Shown here one piece after another: positions 10,503-19,084 of a stretch of DNA of 64,000 bases. The notes beneath the pieces were generated by a model. That model ran no database searches and was not told the origin of the DNA. It was given only the letters and a program-made list of their open reading frames with translations. This DNA comes from Rhizobium etli CFN 42 (lineage in GTDB: Bacteria > Pseudomonadota > Alphaproteobacteria > Rhizobiales > Rhizobiaceae). The translations under genes were made by a program, and so were the position numbers. The stretch is from positions 623,001 through 687,000 of the forward strand of contig NC_007761.1 in assembly GCF_000092045.1 (NCBI RefSeq), given 5' to 3'. Within the stretch, counting starts at the first letter, position 1. Each line of letters begins with the position of its first letter.

Positions 10503-11648
10503 ATGCCCGCAATCCTGCGAAAGAAAGCTCATGGCGTCTCTACGCGGGCACAAGTCATCGACGGGGCAGACGATATCGGCGTCGCCTATCAGGTGTTTTC
10601 CGATACGGTGGTCGAAGACGTCATCGTCAAGAACTCACCGCGTGGGTTCAAGTTTCACAATGGCAACAACCTGGTCGTCAGGCGCTGCGAAACGGAGAAT
10701 GTTAAGGGCGACGGCATCTATCTGACGAAGACGTCGAATGTGCTTCTGGAAAACAACCGGATGGGAGAGGCACCGGGTGAGGGGGCGGATTGCTGTCAGT
10801 TCGCCTATCAGAACAGCGACGACAATATCAGTTCGGACGTCGTGATCCGCGGCAACCTCTTCCTGCAGTCGCCGACGAGCACCTCGAACAAGGGCGCGCT
10901 GGTCTGCGACAAAACCCGGAAATATCTCGTCGAGTACAATTTCATCGGCGGCAAGAACTTCTCCTTTTCATCGATCGGCGACGATGCCGTGGTGCGCAGC
11001 AACATCATGCGTGACGGCAGGATGAACGACTATTCCTTCGGCTACGGCATCGGCGACAAGGCTGATCATGCCGGCCATCACGTCTATGACAATTGGATCG
11101 AGAACAACAATCGCGGGATCAGTCTGAGCGGCTTTTCCGACCAGGAGCTGGCCTTTCGCAAGGACATCGACATCCACGACAACGTCATCAGCGGATGCGA
11201 CATCGCCTTCTTCGCCAATCGTCAGTGGTCGGGGAGCGTCCGGCGCAATATCTTCATGCGATGCGGGCAGGACATGGTTCTGTCGGGAAAGGGCAAAGCA
11301 ACCGCCGGCGAGATCGACGGCAATTATCATAATGACGGCAGCTTCTTGAACCTTGTGGCGCCGCCGCTCCGTTTCAACTCCGACGGCAAGGCCTCCGTCG
11401 CTTCGGGGGAATGGACATCCGAGCCCGATGAGATCGTCATCCAGTGGCGTGACAAAGGACTGGATATCCCAGGCGCTAATCGGCCATCCATCACTGTCGA
11501 GCCCGGCATGGAATTGTCTTGCGTGCTGTTGGCCCGCAAGGGCCGCAACTGGATGCTGGCGATCGCCGAAACCGCCTATGATGCGTTCACGCCGCGCGCA
11601 TGGGAGGAAAAAAAGCTGCCCTGGCAGAAGCGGTATCTCTCGATCTGA
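10503..11648 (+). CDS. Right-handed beta-helix repeat protein, probably N-terminally truncated
   Basis: A 381-residue protein built mostly of pectate-lyase-like beta-helix rungs: repeated Asn/Gly-rich turns such as VVRRCETENVKGDGIYL, VLLENNRMG, VVIRGNLF, YDNWIENNNRGISL and IDIHDNVISGCDIAFFANRQ over about residues 40-270, then a C-terminal beta domain. Such folds cut or bind acidic polysaccharides. No signal peptide is seen and the helix begins almost at once after the first in-frame ATG, with an in-frame stop only 45 bases upstream (10458-10460) and no convincing ribosome site. Full-length relatives usually have a leader and capping region, so the 5' part may have been lost. Substrate unknown. 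It follows a sugar importer, but a terminator lies between. Confidence 0.6.
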   Translation: MPAILRKKAHGVSTRAQVIDGADDIGVAYQVFSDTVVEDVIVKNSPRGFKFHNGNNLVVRRCETENVKGDGIYLTKTSNVLLENNRMGEAPGEGADCCQFAYQNSDDNISSDVVIRGNLFLQSPTSTSNKGALVCDKTRKYLVEYNFIGGKNFSFSSIGDDAVVRSNIMRDGRMNDYSFGYGIGDKADHAGHHVYDNWIENNNRGISLSGFSDQELAFRKDIDIHDNVISGCDIAFFANRQWSGSVRRNIFMRCGQDMVLSGKGKATAGEIDGNYHNDGSFLNLVAPPLRFNSDGKASVASGEWTSEPDEIVIQWRDKGLDIPGANRPSITVEPGMELSCVLLARKGRNWMLAIAETAYDAFTPRAWEEKKLPWQKRYLSI

Positions 11649-11736
11649 ACCAAATGCTGTCGGTCATGCCGGGCCCGGAACCAAAGCGCGGTTTTTGCCG
11701 TTGATTGCCATGTCCCATCGTGTGCGAGAGGGAAGC

Positions 11737-12540
11737 ATGGCACGCCAGACATTCTGGAAAGGGTATCTCAAGCTCTCGCTCGTCACCGCCTCCGTCTCGT
11801 TGACGCCGGCGACGACCGACAGCAACAAGGTGCGTTTCCACGTTCTCAATCGCCAGACGAAAAACCGCGTCGAAAGCCGTTATGTCGACAGCGTGACCCA
11901 TAAGCCGGTCGCCGACACGGACCAGGTGAAGGGCTATCCGCGCGGCGAGGACGATTATGTTCTTCTCGAGGACGAGGAGATCGAGGAAGTGGGGCTCGAA
12001 AGCACCCGCACCATCGATATCGACAGTTTCGTTCCGCGCGGCTCGATCGATTGGATCTGGTACGACAAACCGCATTTCCTGGCGCCGGGAGACAAGGTCG
12101 GCGTGGAAGCCTTCTGCGTCATCCGCGAAGCGATGAAAGCGAATGACGTGGTCGGCATTGCCCGCCTGGTTCTCTATCGCCGCGAGCGCGCCGTGCTGTT
12201 GGAGCCGCAAGGCAAAGGCATCGTTCTGTGGACCCTGCGTTATGGCGACGAGGTGCGCCGACCCTCGGCCGAAATCGACGACAAGGCAAGGATCGACAGC
12301 AAGCTTTTGGCGCTGATGAAGCGGCTGGTGAAGGAAGAGACGAAGGATTGGAGCCCGACCATGGTGCAGGACCCGATCCAGAAGCAGCTGAAATCGATGA
12401 TCCGCGGCAAGCAGAAGAGCCTGAAGAAGGCGGCGCCCGCCAAAAGGCCCGCACCATTGAAATCGAGCGGCAACGTCATCAATATCATGGATGCGTTGAA
12501 GAAGAGCCTGACAGCGGAAGGCGGGCGGAAGTCGCGTTAG
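11737..12540 (+). CDS. ku: Bacterial Ku protein (non-homologous end joining), first copy
   Basis: A 267-residue Ku-family protein, the usual length for the bacterial homodimer that encircles DNA ends and recruits LigD. The core is clear: FWKGYLKLSLVT at the N-terminus, then KVRFHVLNRQTKNRVESRYV, DQVKGYPRGEDDYVLLEDEE, the IDWIWYDKPHFLAPGDK block and a lysine-rich C-terminal tail (KQKSLKKAAPAKRPAPLK). ATG 11737 has GAGAGGGA upstream; an in-frame ATG at 11710 would add nine residues. It converges on ligD, their ends 20 bases apart, and a paralogous Ku lies on the other side of ligD. Confidence 0.95.
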   Translation: MARQTFWKGYLKLSLVTASVSLTPATTDSNKVRFHVLNRQTKNRVESRYVDSVTHKPVADTDQVKGYPRGEDDYVLLEDEEIEEVGLESTRTIDIDSFVPRGSIDWIWYDKPHFLAPGDKVGVEAFCVIREAMKANDVVGIARLVLYRRERAVLLEPQGKGIVLWTLRYGDEVRRPSAEIDDKARIDSKLLALMKRLVKEETKDWSPTMVQDPIQKQLKSMIRGKQKSLKKAAPAKRPAPLKSSGNVINIMDALKKSLTAEGGRKSR

Positions 12541-12559
12541 AGCTTCGGAAAGGCTTCGT

Positions 12560-14539
12560 CTACCGCTTCTTCTTTTCCAACGGTTTCGCCGCGGCGAAAA
12601 ATCCGTCCCAGGGATCACGCGGCAGCGCGTCGAGCCGGGTCGGCGCATTGTCCACCGTGAAATAGGCCGGTCCGACCTCGATGGTGAGTTCGCTCCATTC
12701 CAGCGGCATCGAGACCGCCGCACCCGGCCGTGCCCGTGCCGAATAGGGCGCGACCGCCGTATTCCCGCGGCCGTTGCGGAGATAGTCGATGAAGATCCTC
12801 CCCGTGCGCTTGGCCTTCGTCGCCGTCGCCAGATAACGGTCCGGACGGTCGGCGGACATGCTGTCGGCAAGCCATTTGGCGAAACCCTTCACCTCGGCCC
12901 AGCCGGCCTTCGGCGTGAGCGGCGTCACCACATGCAGCCCCTTGCCGCCCGAGGTCTTGACGAAGGCGGCGAGGCCTTCGGCCTCCAGCCGCTCCTTCAA
13001 TTCGTAAGCGGCGGCGATCACATCTGCCCACGCCACCTCGTCATCGGGATCGAGGTCCATGGTGATCATATCGGGCTTTTCCCAATTGTCGGTCGAAGCA
13101 CCCCAGGGGTGGATTTCAAGCACGGCCGATTGCACCAGGGCCACGATGCCGTCGAAATCGGTTATCCGCAGCAGCTTCTCCCCCTGCTTGTCCTTGGGGT
13201 CGGTGATCTCCTCGATATGCGGATTCATGCCTTTCCAGGCATGTTTCTGGAAAAAGCGCTGCCGGCCGTTGATTCCGTCCGGCAGGCGCAGAAGCGCCAA
13301 GGGGCGGTTGACGACATAGGGCGCCATGAAGCGCCAGACCTGGGCATAATAATTCGCCAGCCCCTCTTTGGTAACACCCTCGTCCGGCCAATAGATGCGG
13401 TCGGGATGGGTGAGTGTCACTGCCGATTTCGGCAGGAGAGGCGCTGTGGTCTTTTCCATCTCGCGTGTCACGTCCTTGGCAGGTTTGTCTTCGCGCAGGC
13501 CGCGAAAGGCCGCATGGCGCAGATTGCCGTCGGCCGACCAGGCTCGGAACTCGACCTCGCCGACCAGCTGCGGCTTGACATAGATCAGCCCGCGCCGCTC
13601 CTCTGACGTCAGCTTGTCGTCGAATGAATTCTCGTTCTGCGTCAGACGCGACAGTTTCTCATAGAGCATCTGTGCGGTTGCCGCCGTATATCCGGTGCCG
13701 ACGCGCCCGACATACTTGAGTTCACCGCCTTGGTAATAGCCCACCGCCAGTGAGCCGATCGCATTCTTCATCGATGTCGACGGCACGTAGCCGCCGATGA
13801 CGAATTCCTGCCGGTGCGAGCATTTCGATTTGATCCAATCACCTTTGCGTCCCGACCTGTATTTGCTATCGCGCAGTTTGGAAATCATCCCTTCGAGGCT
13901 GAGCCGACAGGCATGGTCGAGCACGAGGCCGCCGCTTTCGTTGAAATGCGCGCTGTAACGCAGCTTGTCGTTATCGTCGGGCAGCAGGCTTTCGAGCAGC
14001 TGCTTGCGATCGATGAGCGCCACATCGACGAGGTTGTAGCCGTCGAAGTGGAGAAGATCGAAGGCATAGAAGACGAAGCGATCGTTGCGGCCCTCGCTCA
14101 GATCGTGCTGAAGTGCCGAGAAGTTCGAGGCGCCGGTATCGCGCTCGACGACGATTTCGCCATCGATCGCCGCCGATTGCACCGGCAGGGCGGCAAAGGC
14201 CTCTAGCACCTCGCGGCCGAATTTCTCCGTCCAGTCGAGGCCGCTGCGGGTCAACATTCTGATCTTGCCGTTCTCGACTCTGACCTGCAGCCGGTAGCCG
14301 TCAAACTTGATTTCGTGAATCCAGCGGTCACCCGCCGGCGGCTTCGGCTTCAGCTTGGCAAGCGCCGGTTCGATGAAATCGGGCATTGCGCCCTTGCGCG
14401 CACCCTTCGGCCAGTCGCGTTCTCGTGGTGCCGGGGATCTGGCCTTTGCTGCCGGTCTTTTGGCGGCAACCGCCTTGCCGTCTTTCGATTTGGGAGCGAG
14501 TTTGAAATTGCGCTTCGCCTGACAGGTTTCGAGGGCCAT
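12560..14539 (-). CDS. ligD: DNA ligase D with ligase and polymerase domains, lacking phosphoesterase domain
   Basis: A 659-residue end-joining ligase. After a basic linker (residues 1-50) comes the ATP-dependent ligase domain, with the adenylated lysine K78 in EIKFDGYR, and its OB-fold. From about residue 365 follows the LigD primase-polymerase domain (VTLTHPDRIYWPDEGVTKEG), with the metal-binding DLDP at residues 495-498 and SGGKGLHVVTPL further on. The N-terminal 3'-phosphoesterase domain found in many LigD proteins is absent, but residues 7-12 (QAKRNF) resemble the start of that domain, suggesting an internal deletion; this is inference. The gene ends one base before a Ku gene's stop region (14541) on the same strand and is thus co-transcribed with that Ku. 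Confidence 0.95.
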   Translation of the reverse strand: MALETCQAKRNFKLAPKSKDGKAVAAKRPAAKARSPAPRERDWPKGARKGAMPDFIEPALAKLKPKPPAGDRWIHEIKFDGYRLQVRVENGKIRMLTRSGLDWTEKFGREVLEAFAALPVQSAAIDGEIVVERDTGASNFSALQHDLSEGRNDRFVFYAFDLLHFDGYNLVDVALIDRKQLLESLLPDDNDKLRYSAHFNESGGLVLDHACRLSLEGMISKLRDSKYRSGRKGDWIKSKCSHRQEFVIGGYVPSTSMKNAIGSLAVGYYQGGELKYVGRVGTGYTAATAQMLYEKLSRLTQNENSFDDKLTSEERRGLIYVKPQLVGEVEFRAWSADGNLRHAAFRGLREDKPAKDVTREMEKTTAPLLPKSAVTLTHPDRIYWPDEGVTKEGLANYYAQVWRFMAPYVVNRPLALLRLPDGINGRQRFFQKHAWKGMNPHIEEITDPKDKQGEKLLRITDFDGIVALVQSAVLEIHPWGASTDNWEKPDMITMDLDPDDEVAWADVIAAAYELKERLEAEGLAAFVKTSGGKGLHVVTPLTPKAGWAEVKGFAKWLADSMSADRPDRYLATATKAKRTGRIFIDYLRNGRGNTAVAPYSARARPGAAVSMPLEWSELTIEVGPAYFTVDNAPTRLDALPRDPWDGFFAAAKPLEKKKR

Positions 14540-14540
14540 C

Positions 14541-15374
14541 TCAGCCTGCCTTCTTGCTTTGGCTGTCGCTGCGCGCCGGCGCCTTCTTCGCCGCCGTGCC
14601 GCTCATCTTGGCGCTCTGGCGCAGCGCCTCCATCAGGTCGACGACCTTGCCTTCGGGCGCCGGTTTCTTCTTCGGCGGCGCCCGGCCCTCGATCTTTGCC
14701 TTCACCAGTTCGACGAGGGCCGCTTCGTAACGGTCCTCGTAGGCGCTGGGATCGAAGCTCCCGTGCTTGGTCTCGATGATGTGCCCGGCGAGCTCGAGCA
14801 TCTCCTTGTCGAACTTGATGTCGGGAATGTCTCTGAAGACCGCCTCGGCTGAGCGCACCTCATAGTCGAAATTCAGCATGGTCGCGACGATGTGGCCGTC
14901 ATGAGGCCGGATCAGCAGCGTTCGGTTGCGCTGGAAAAGTACGGCTTCGGCGAGCGCCGCGACCTTGCTGTCGCGCATGCCGCGGACGATCAGCGACAGC
15001 GCTTCTTCATCATGTTCGTCGACGGGCGCGAGGTAATAGGGACGGTCGAAATAGAGCTTGTCGATACCGTCATAGGCAATGAAAGCCTTGACGTTGAGCA
15101 CCTTGTCGCTTTCCGGCATGATCTCGGCGATCTCGTCGCCTTCGATGACGATGTAATCGCCATTCTCCATCCGGTAGCCCTTGACCTGATCGTCCCGGCC
15201 GACTGGCTTGCCGGTCTCGCTGTCGACGAATTGCCGTTCCACCCGGTGGCCGGTCCTGCGGTTGACGATGTTGAAGGAAACGCGATCGGAGGAGGAAATG
15301 GCGGTATAGAGCCCGACTGCGCAAGCAAGGTCGCCTACCTTCAAATGACCCTTCCAGCTTGCCCGGGCGGCCAT
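14541..15374 (-). CDS. ku: Bacterial Ku protein, second copy, co-directional with ligD
   Basis: A 277-residue Ku homologue clearly related to the Ku at 11737 but diverged: SWKGHLKVGDLACAVGLYTA, RVSFNIVNRRTGHRVERQFV and DQVKGYRMENGDYIVIEGDE match the first copy block by block. The tail is lysine- and alanine-rich (APPKKKPAPEGK..., ...SDSQSKKAG), as expected for LigD recruitment and DNA binding. It directly precedes ligD on the minus strand, one base apart, so Ku and LigD are co-produced. Two Ku genes around one ligD suggest either heterodimers or condition-specific use; several Ku paralogues are known in rhizobia. Confidence 0.95.
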   Translation of the reverse strand: MAARASWKGHLKVGDLACAVGLYTAISSSDRVSFNIVNRRTGHRVERQFVDSETGKPVGRDDQVKGYRMENGDYIVIEGDEIAEIMPESDKVLNVKAFIAYDGIDKLYFDRPYYLAPVDEHDEEALSLIVRGMRDSKVAALAEAVLFQRNRTLLIRPHDGHIVATMLNFDYEVRSAEAVFRDIPDIKFDKEMLELAGHIIETKHGSFDPSAYEDRYEAALVELVKAKIEGRAPPKKKPAPEGKVVDLMEALRQSAKMSGTAAKKAPARSDSQSKKAG

Positions 15375-15392
15375 TCCATCCTCCGTTGCAAA

Positions 15393-15623
15393 TCAGAGCC
15401 GACTGCTGCTCTTGTCGGTTTCGAGCTCCTGGAACGCCCAGCCGCCGTCGGGTGCAGGATAGGCGAGCAACGCGTCGCCGTCGCCGATTTTCTGACGTGA
15501 CGCAGCATCCTTGGCGTGGACAATCGCTTCCTCAGCCGTCGCATAGGTTTCCGACAGCGTATCGCCGAGCTTGTAAGCCCAGCCATTGTCGTGCGGCACG
15601 ACCTCATAGGTGATATCGGCCAT
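15393..15623 (-). CDS. DUF2188-like small protein
   Basis: A 76-residue protein that fits the DUF2188 pattern: ITYEVVPHDNGWAYKLGD at the start, then a helix with AEEAIVHAKDAA and a C-terminal GDALLAYPAPDGGWAFQELE strand pair. DUF2188 proteins are small alpha/beta proteins without an assigned reaction. It lies 18 bases upstream of the second Ku on the same strand, so it may be the first gene of the ku-ligD operon. No signal or membrane segment. Function unknown. Confidence 0.75.
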   Translation of the reverse strand: MADITYEVVPHDNGWAYKLGDTLSETYATAEEAIVHAKDAASRQKIGDGDALLAYPAPDGGWAFQELETDKSSSRL

Positions 15624-15656
15624 TTCGGATCTCCTCTTTTCAGTTCGACTGGGAGT

Positions 15657-15696
15657 ATGATGTCGGCCGAAAACTGCGCATAGTTTTCGGCATCAT
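15657..15696. repeat. Rhizobial-type intergenic palindrome
   Basis: ATGAT-tcg-GCCGAAAACT-gcgcat-AGTTTTCGGC-ATCAT: a nearly perfect inverted repeat with a 10-bp core stem (15666-15675 with 15682-15691) and outer ATGAT/ATCAT arms. From memory, very similar GCCGAAAA...TTTTCGGC palindromes recur between genes in Rhizobium and Agrobacterium chromosomes. It lies between two minus-strand genes and lacks a T-run. Confidence 0.6.
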
Positions 15697-15699
15697 GCT

Positions 15700-15960
15700 C
15701 TAGTTCCGATTTGGTTTGCGCCTTTCGTCGAGCGCGATGATTTTCTCGAGCGAAGCGATATCCTCGCTGGTGACGACGGGAACCGGATCGGCCGCGATCG
15801 CCTCCAGCACCTCCTGCGAGATCGCGCCGTTGCGGATCGCCCATTCCAGCGTCTCGCGCGTTTCCCGCTCGGCCTTGAGCTGTGCATAGAGTGCGACGAT
15901 CAGCCGGTCGCGGGCGTCCATCCGCCGGCCCCGACGATCCATGCTGCGGACATGCGGCAT
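15700..15960 (-). CDS. Small helical protein of unknown function
   Basis: An 86-residue protein that I do not recognise. It starts with a basic stretch (RSMDRRGRRMDARDR), has a predicted amphipathic helix (LIVALYAQLKAERETRETLEWA) and a second acidic half ending in a basic tail. An internal ATG at 15919-15921 could be the true start and would give 73 residues. It is on the ku-ligD strand, separated from the DUF2188 gene by a palindrome. No membrane segment or signal peptide. Confidence 0.55.
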   Translation of the reverse strand: MPHVRSMDRRGRRMDARDRLIVALYAQLKAERETRETLEWAIRNGAISQEVLEAIAADPVPVVTSEDIASLEKIIALDERRKPNRN

Positions 15961-16103
15961 CGCTCTGCACCTTTGTCACTGATTTCGTTCAGGTGTAGTC
16001 AACTGATGACGGATGGAAAGGTTCCGTTACCAGTCATTACACCGCCGTTGCGGGCCGAGGCGCAACTCGCTATTTCTGCGAGGCTACTGTCAGAGGATTT
16101 TTC

Positions 16104-16538
16104 ATGGCCGATCTCAAGGCACGCCCCCGTCCGACCGGCGCTACCGCCACCCTCGGCCGCACCGGCTTTCCGCATGTCACGTCCACGACCAAGGGTGAGA
16201 TCGATATCGTCACTGCGCCGTCGCAGCCGGGCTTCAGCCCGCTCGATCTGCTCTATGCCTCGCTCTCGGCCTGTCTCGTGCTCAGCGCCCGCATTGCAGC
16301 CAGTCAGATGGGGGTTCTCGACAGGATCAGCGAGGTCACTGCTGACGTCACCGGCGAGAAGGCGGCGGAAGGCCTCTCACGTGTTGCGAAATTCAACATC
16401 GTCTTCTCGATCAAGGGCGATATCGACGAAGAGACCCGCCGCAAGATCGTCGATGCCGCCGAAGACGAGATCTGCACGGTCAGCAACACCATCCGCGGCA
16501 CTCCCGAATTCTCGACCCTGATATCGAAACAAGTCTGA
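16104..16538 (+). CDS. OsmC-family protein
   Basis: A 144-residue OsmC/Ohr-fold protein. The N-terminal strand region (GFPHVTSTTKGEIDIVTAP) precedes the family helix GFSPLDLLYASLSACLVLSARI, whose cysteine (about residue 58) matches the first catalytic cysteine of thiol peroxidases; the second cysteine lies in DEICTVSNTIRGTP near residue 119. OsmC proteins reduce organic hydroperoxides in the cytoplasm. The SAC and IC-T-S motifs are closer to the YhfA/OsmC group than to Ohr, so the assignment stays at family level. It reads in the same direction as the FAD protein 24 bases downstream. Confidence 0.88.
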   Translation: MADLKARPRPTGATATLGRTGFPHVTSTTKGEIDIVTAPSQPGFSPLDLLYASLSACLVLSARIAASQMGVLDRISEVTADVTGEKAAEGLSRVAKFNIVFSIKGDIDEETRRKIVDAAEDEICTVSNTIRGTPEFSTLISKQV

Positions 16539-16586
16539 TCTTCATAAGAACTATAGACAATTATGGCCCGGAGGATTGCGCGAGTC

Positions 16587-18071
16587 ATGTCCGGCTTCTA
16601 TGCTCGGGGCATCGAAGCAACGGTATCGGCCATCATGCAGCCCAAGTCTCTGTCGATGTCCGACCAGCCCGTCGTCGCCATCATCGGCGGTGGCGTCTCC
16701 GGCGCGGGCGTCGCCTATCATCTCGCCCGTGCAAACGGTGGCGAGCGTCCCGTCATCGTGGTCTTCGAGCCGCGGGCGGAACTCGGCCGTGGTCTTGCCT
16801 ATGACACGGACGACCCGGCCCATCGCATCAATGTTCCCGCCGCCAAGATGAGCCTGCAGCCCGACGATCAGGGTGAGTTCCAGACGTGGATCGAGGCGCG
16901 CGATGCCGTCGCTTGCGACCCGCAGGCAAGACGGCCCGATGGCCTGCTCTTTCCCCGGCGCCGGCTCTTCGGCGATTATGTCGCCTCGCTTCTGAAGCCG
17001 CTGCTGGAAGACGGCCGCGTGCGTCATTGCCGCGCCGCCGTGACCCATGTCGAGCGCCGCGCCGGCCGCTGGTCGATCCGCGACGATAAGGGCGGCGTGA
17101 TGCTGGCCGATATCGTCGCGATTGCCACCAGCCATCCGCCGCCAGCGGCTCCCGGCCGGCTTGCAACTCGGCTTGCCGCCCATCCTCGTTTCGTCGCGGA
17201 CACCACGAAACCAGCTGCGCTTGAGGTGATCCGTCCCCAGGACCGCGTGCTCGTCATCGGCAATGGCTTGACTGCCGCCGATGTCATTGCCTCGCTCGCT
17301 GAACGCGGGCATCGCGGTCCGGTGACGGCAATCTCCCGCCGCGGTCTGCGCTCGCGCGGGCATGCACCGGTGCCGCAGCCGCTCTTCGGCGATTTCCTCT
17401 GCGACGCGGCCCATTCTGCCGTTTCGCTGCTGGCAGGAATCCGCGCCGCCATCAGCGCCGCGGAGGCGCAGGGCATAAGCTGGCATGGCGTGATCGATCA
17501 GGTGCGGGCGCAGGGACACGATCTGTGGCAGGCGCTGCCGGTTGCCGAGCGGCGCCGTCTCGTCCGCCATCTGCGTCCCTTTTGGGACGTGCATCGGTTC
17601 CGCATCGCGCCGCAGGTGGAAGCCGTGCTCGACGTGGCGATCTCTGCCGGCCGCCTCGAAATCCTTGCCGGCTCCGTGGCCGATGCGCGCATCGAAGGCG
17701 AACGCATTGCGTGCACCCTGCAGCCGCGCCACCGGCGCCAGCCGTTGGAGCGCAGCTACGACGCCGTCGTCGTCACCACAGGACCGGCCCATGGCGGCAT
17801 TCTCGAAACTCAGCCCTGGCTCGCTGCACTTGCCGCAGACGGCCACTTGTCGCTTGATCCCACAGGCCTCGGTCTTGCCTGCACCGAGCAGTCGGAGGCG
17901 ATCGGCCCATCGGGAAAGGCGGAGCCTTCGTTACTGATCTCCGGTCCGCTGGCGCGCGGCACCTTCGGCGAGCTGATGGGGCTGCCGCAGGTGACCGAGC
18001 ATGCCTTCTTTGTTGCAAGTGAAATCGCCGCAAAGCTGCAGTCGGTCATGACAAAGACGAGCCCTGCCTGA
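16587..18071 (+). CDS. FAD/NAD(P)-binding oxidoreductase (PF13454-like)
   Basis: About 494 residues with an N-terminal FAD-binding Rossmann motif (VVAIIGGGVSGAGVAYHLA) followed by FEPRAELGRGLAYDTDD and HRINVPAAKMSL, the pattern of the HcnA/lysine-monooxygenase-like FAD-NAD(P)-binding family. A second nucleotide motif, RVLVIGNGLTAADVIASLAERG, lies mid-protein. The C-terminal part holds the VVVTTGPAHGG element. The start is uncertain: ATGs occur at 16563, 16587, 16635 and 16656; 16587 is chosen because GGAGG lies 12 bases upstream, while 16656 sits nearest the Rossmann strand. Relatives are often annotated as hydroxyacylglutathione-linked or siderophore-linked proteins without proof; substrate unknown. 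Confidence 0.85.
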   Translation: MSGFYARGIEATVSAIMQPKSLSMSDQPVVAIIGGGVSGAGVAYHLARANGGERPVIVVFEPRAELGRGLAYDTDDPAHRINVPAAKMSLQPDDQGEFQTWIEARDAVACDPQARRPDGLLFPRRRLFGDYVASLLKPLLEDGRVRHCRAAVTHVERRAGRWSIRDDKGGVMLADIVAIATSHPPPAAPGRLATRLAAHPRFVADTTKPAALEVIRPQDRVLVIGNGLTAADVIASLAERGHRGPVTAISRRGLRSRGHAPVPQPLFGDFLCDAAHSAVSLLAGIRAAISAAEAQGISWHGVIDQVRAQGHDLWQALPVAERRRLVRHLRPFWDVHRFRIAPQVEAVLDVAISAGRLEILAGSVADARIEGERIACTLQPRHRRQPLERSYDAVVVTTGPAHGGILETQPWLAALAADGHLSLDPTGLGLACTEQSEAIGPSGKAEPSLLISGPLARGTFGELMGLPQVTEHAFFVASEIAAKLQSVMTKTSPA

Positions 18072-18178
18072 TTTCCCGCTGCGATGTCGTTCTTTGACTG
18101 TCCACTTCGATCGGCTTCTGCTACCCAGTTGGCAGTCAGGGCCCGCCGTCAGCTTCGGGCATTCAGAATTCCGAGATC

Positions 18179-19084
18179 ATGTCGCAGACCGCTTCCACAC
18201 TTTCCGAAGCCTCGCCTTCCACTCGCCTTGCCCTGGCGGCGCTCGTTTTCGGCGGGGCGGCGATCGGCGGTTCGCCGATCTTCGTTCGCCTGTCAGAGGT
18301 CGGGCCGATGGCCACTGCCTTCTGGCGTGTGGCGCTGGCGCTGATCCCGATCTTCATCGTCTCGCTCATGAAGAAGGATAGGGGGCCGAAGCCGCAAAGC
18401 CTTTCCGATTATGGCCTGCTGGTTCTTCCGGGCCTCATGCTGGCGCTCGACCTCGCCGCTTGGCATCTTTCGCTCACCATGACATCGGTCGCCAACGCGA
18501 CGCTGCTTGCAAACCTCGCGCCTGTTTTCGTCACGCTGATCGCCGTCCTGTTTTTTAAGGCGCGAACCAGCGGCGTTTTCCTGCTGGGGCTGGTCTTGGC
18601 GCTCGCCGGTGTCGTTATCTTGAAAGGCGGACCGGCAGGGCTCGGCAATGGCAATTTGAGTGGCGACGGCGCCGCGATGATCGCCGCCTTCTTCTATGCC
18701 TGCTATATCCTGGCGATCGGCAGGCTGCGCAGCCGGTTCGATACGATCCGCATCATGCTGTGGAGCACGGCATCGGCTGCCGTCTGCACCTTCCCGATAG
18801 CCTTCTTCTTCGAAGGGCAGATGCTGCCGGCGACCCTCTACGGCTGGTCGATCCTCTTCGGCCTCGCCTTTGTCAGCCATGCCGGCGGGCAGGTGGCGAT
18901 CACCTATGCGCTGGCCTATCTGCCGCCCGCCTTTTCATCGCTGACGCTGCTGCTGCAGCCGGTCGTCGCTGCAATTCTCGCCTGGGCGCTGCTCGACGAG
19001 GCGATCGGCACGATGCAGGCGCTGGGCGCCGCGGTGGTGCTCGCCGGCATCATGGTTGCCCGAACGTCTCGCTCGTCGGCTTGA
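18179..19084 (+). CDS. DMT-superfamily exporter with two EamA domains
   Basis: A 301-residue inner-membrane protein with ten hydrophobic segments arranged as two EamA repeats (about residues 15-145 and 155-295). The first repeat contains IGGSPIFVRLSEVGPMATAFWR, typical of RhaT/YdcZ-like exporters, and the second ends LGAAVVLAGIMVA. Members export amino acids, nucleosides or small metabolites; the substrate cannot be assigned. It overlaps the convergent VOC-hydrolase gene by 35 bases at their 3' ends. Confidence 0.9.
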   Translation: MSQTASTLSEASPSTRLALAALVFGGAAIGGSPIFVRLSEVGPMATAFWRVALALIPIFIVSLMKKDRGPKPQSLSDYGLLVLPGLMLALDLAAWHLSLTMTSVANATLLANLAPVFVTLIAVLFFKARTSGVFLLGLVLALAGVVILKGGPAGLGNGNLSGDGAAMIAAFFYACYILAIGRLRSRFDTIRIMLWSTASAAVCTFPIAFFFEGQMLPATLYGWSILFGLAFVSHAGGQVAITYALAYLPPAFSSLTLLLQPVVAAILAWALLDEAIGTMQALGAAVVLAGIMVARTSRSSA

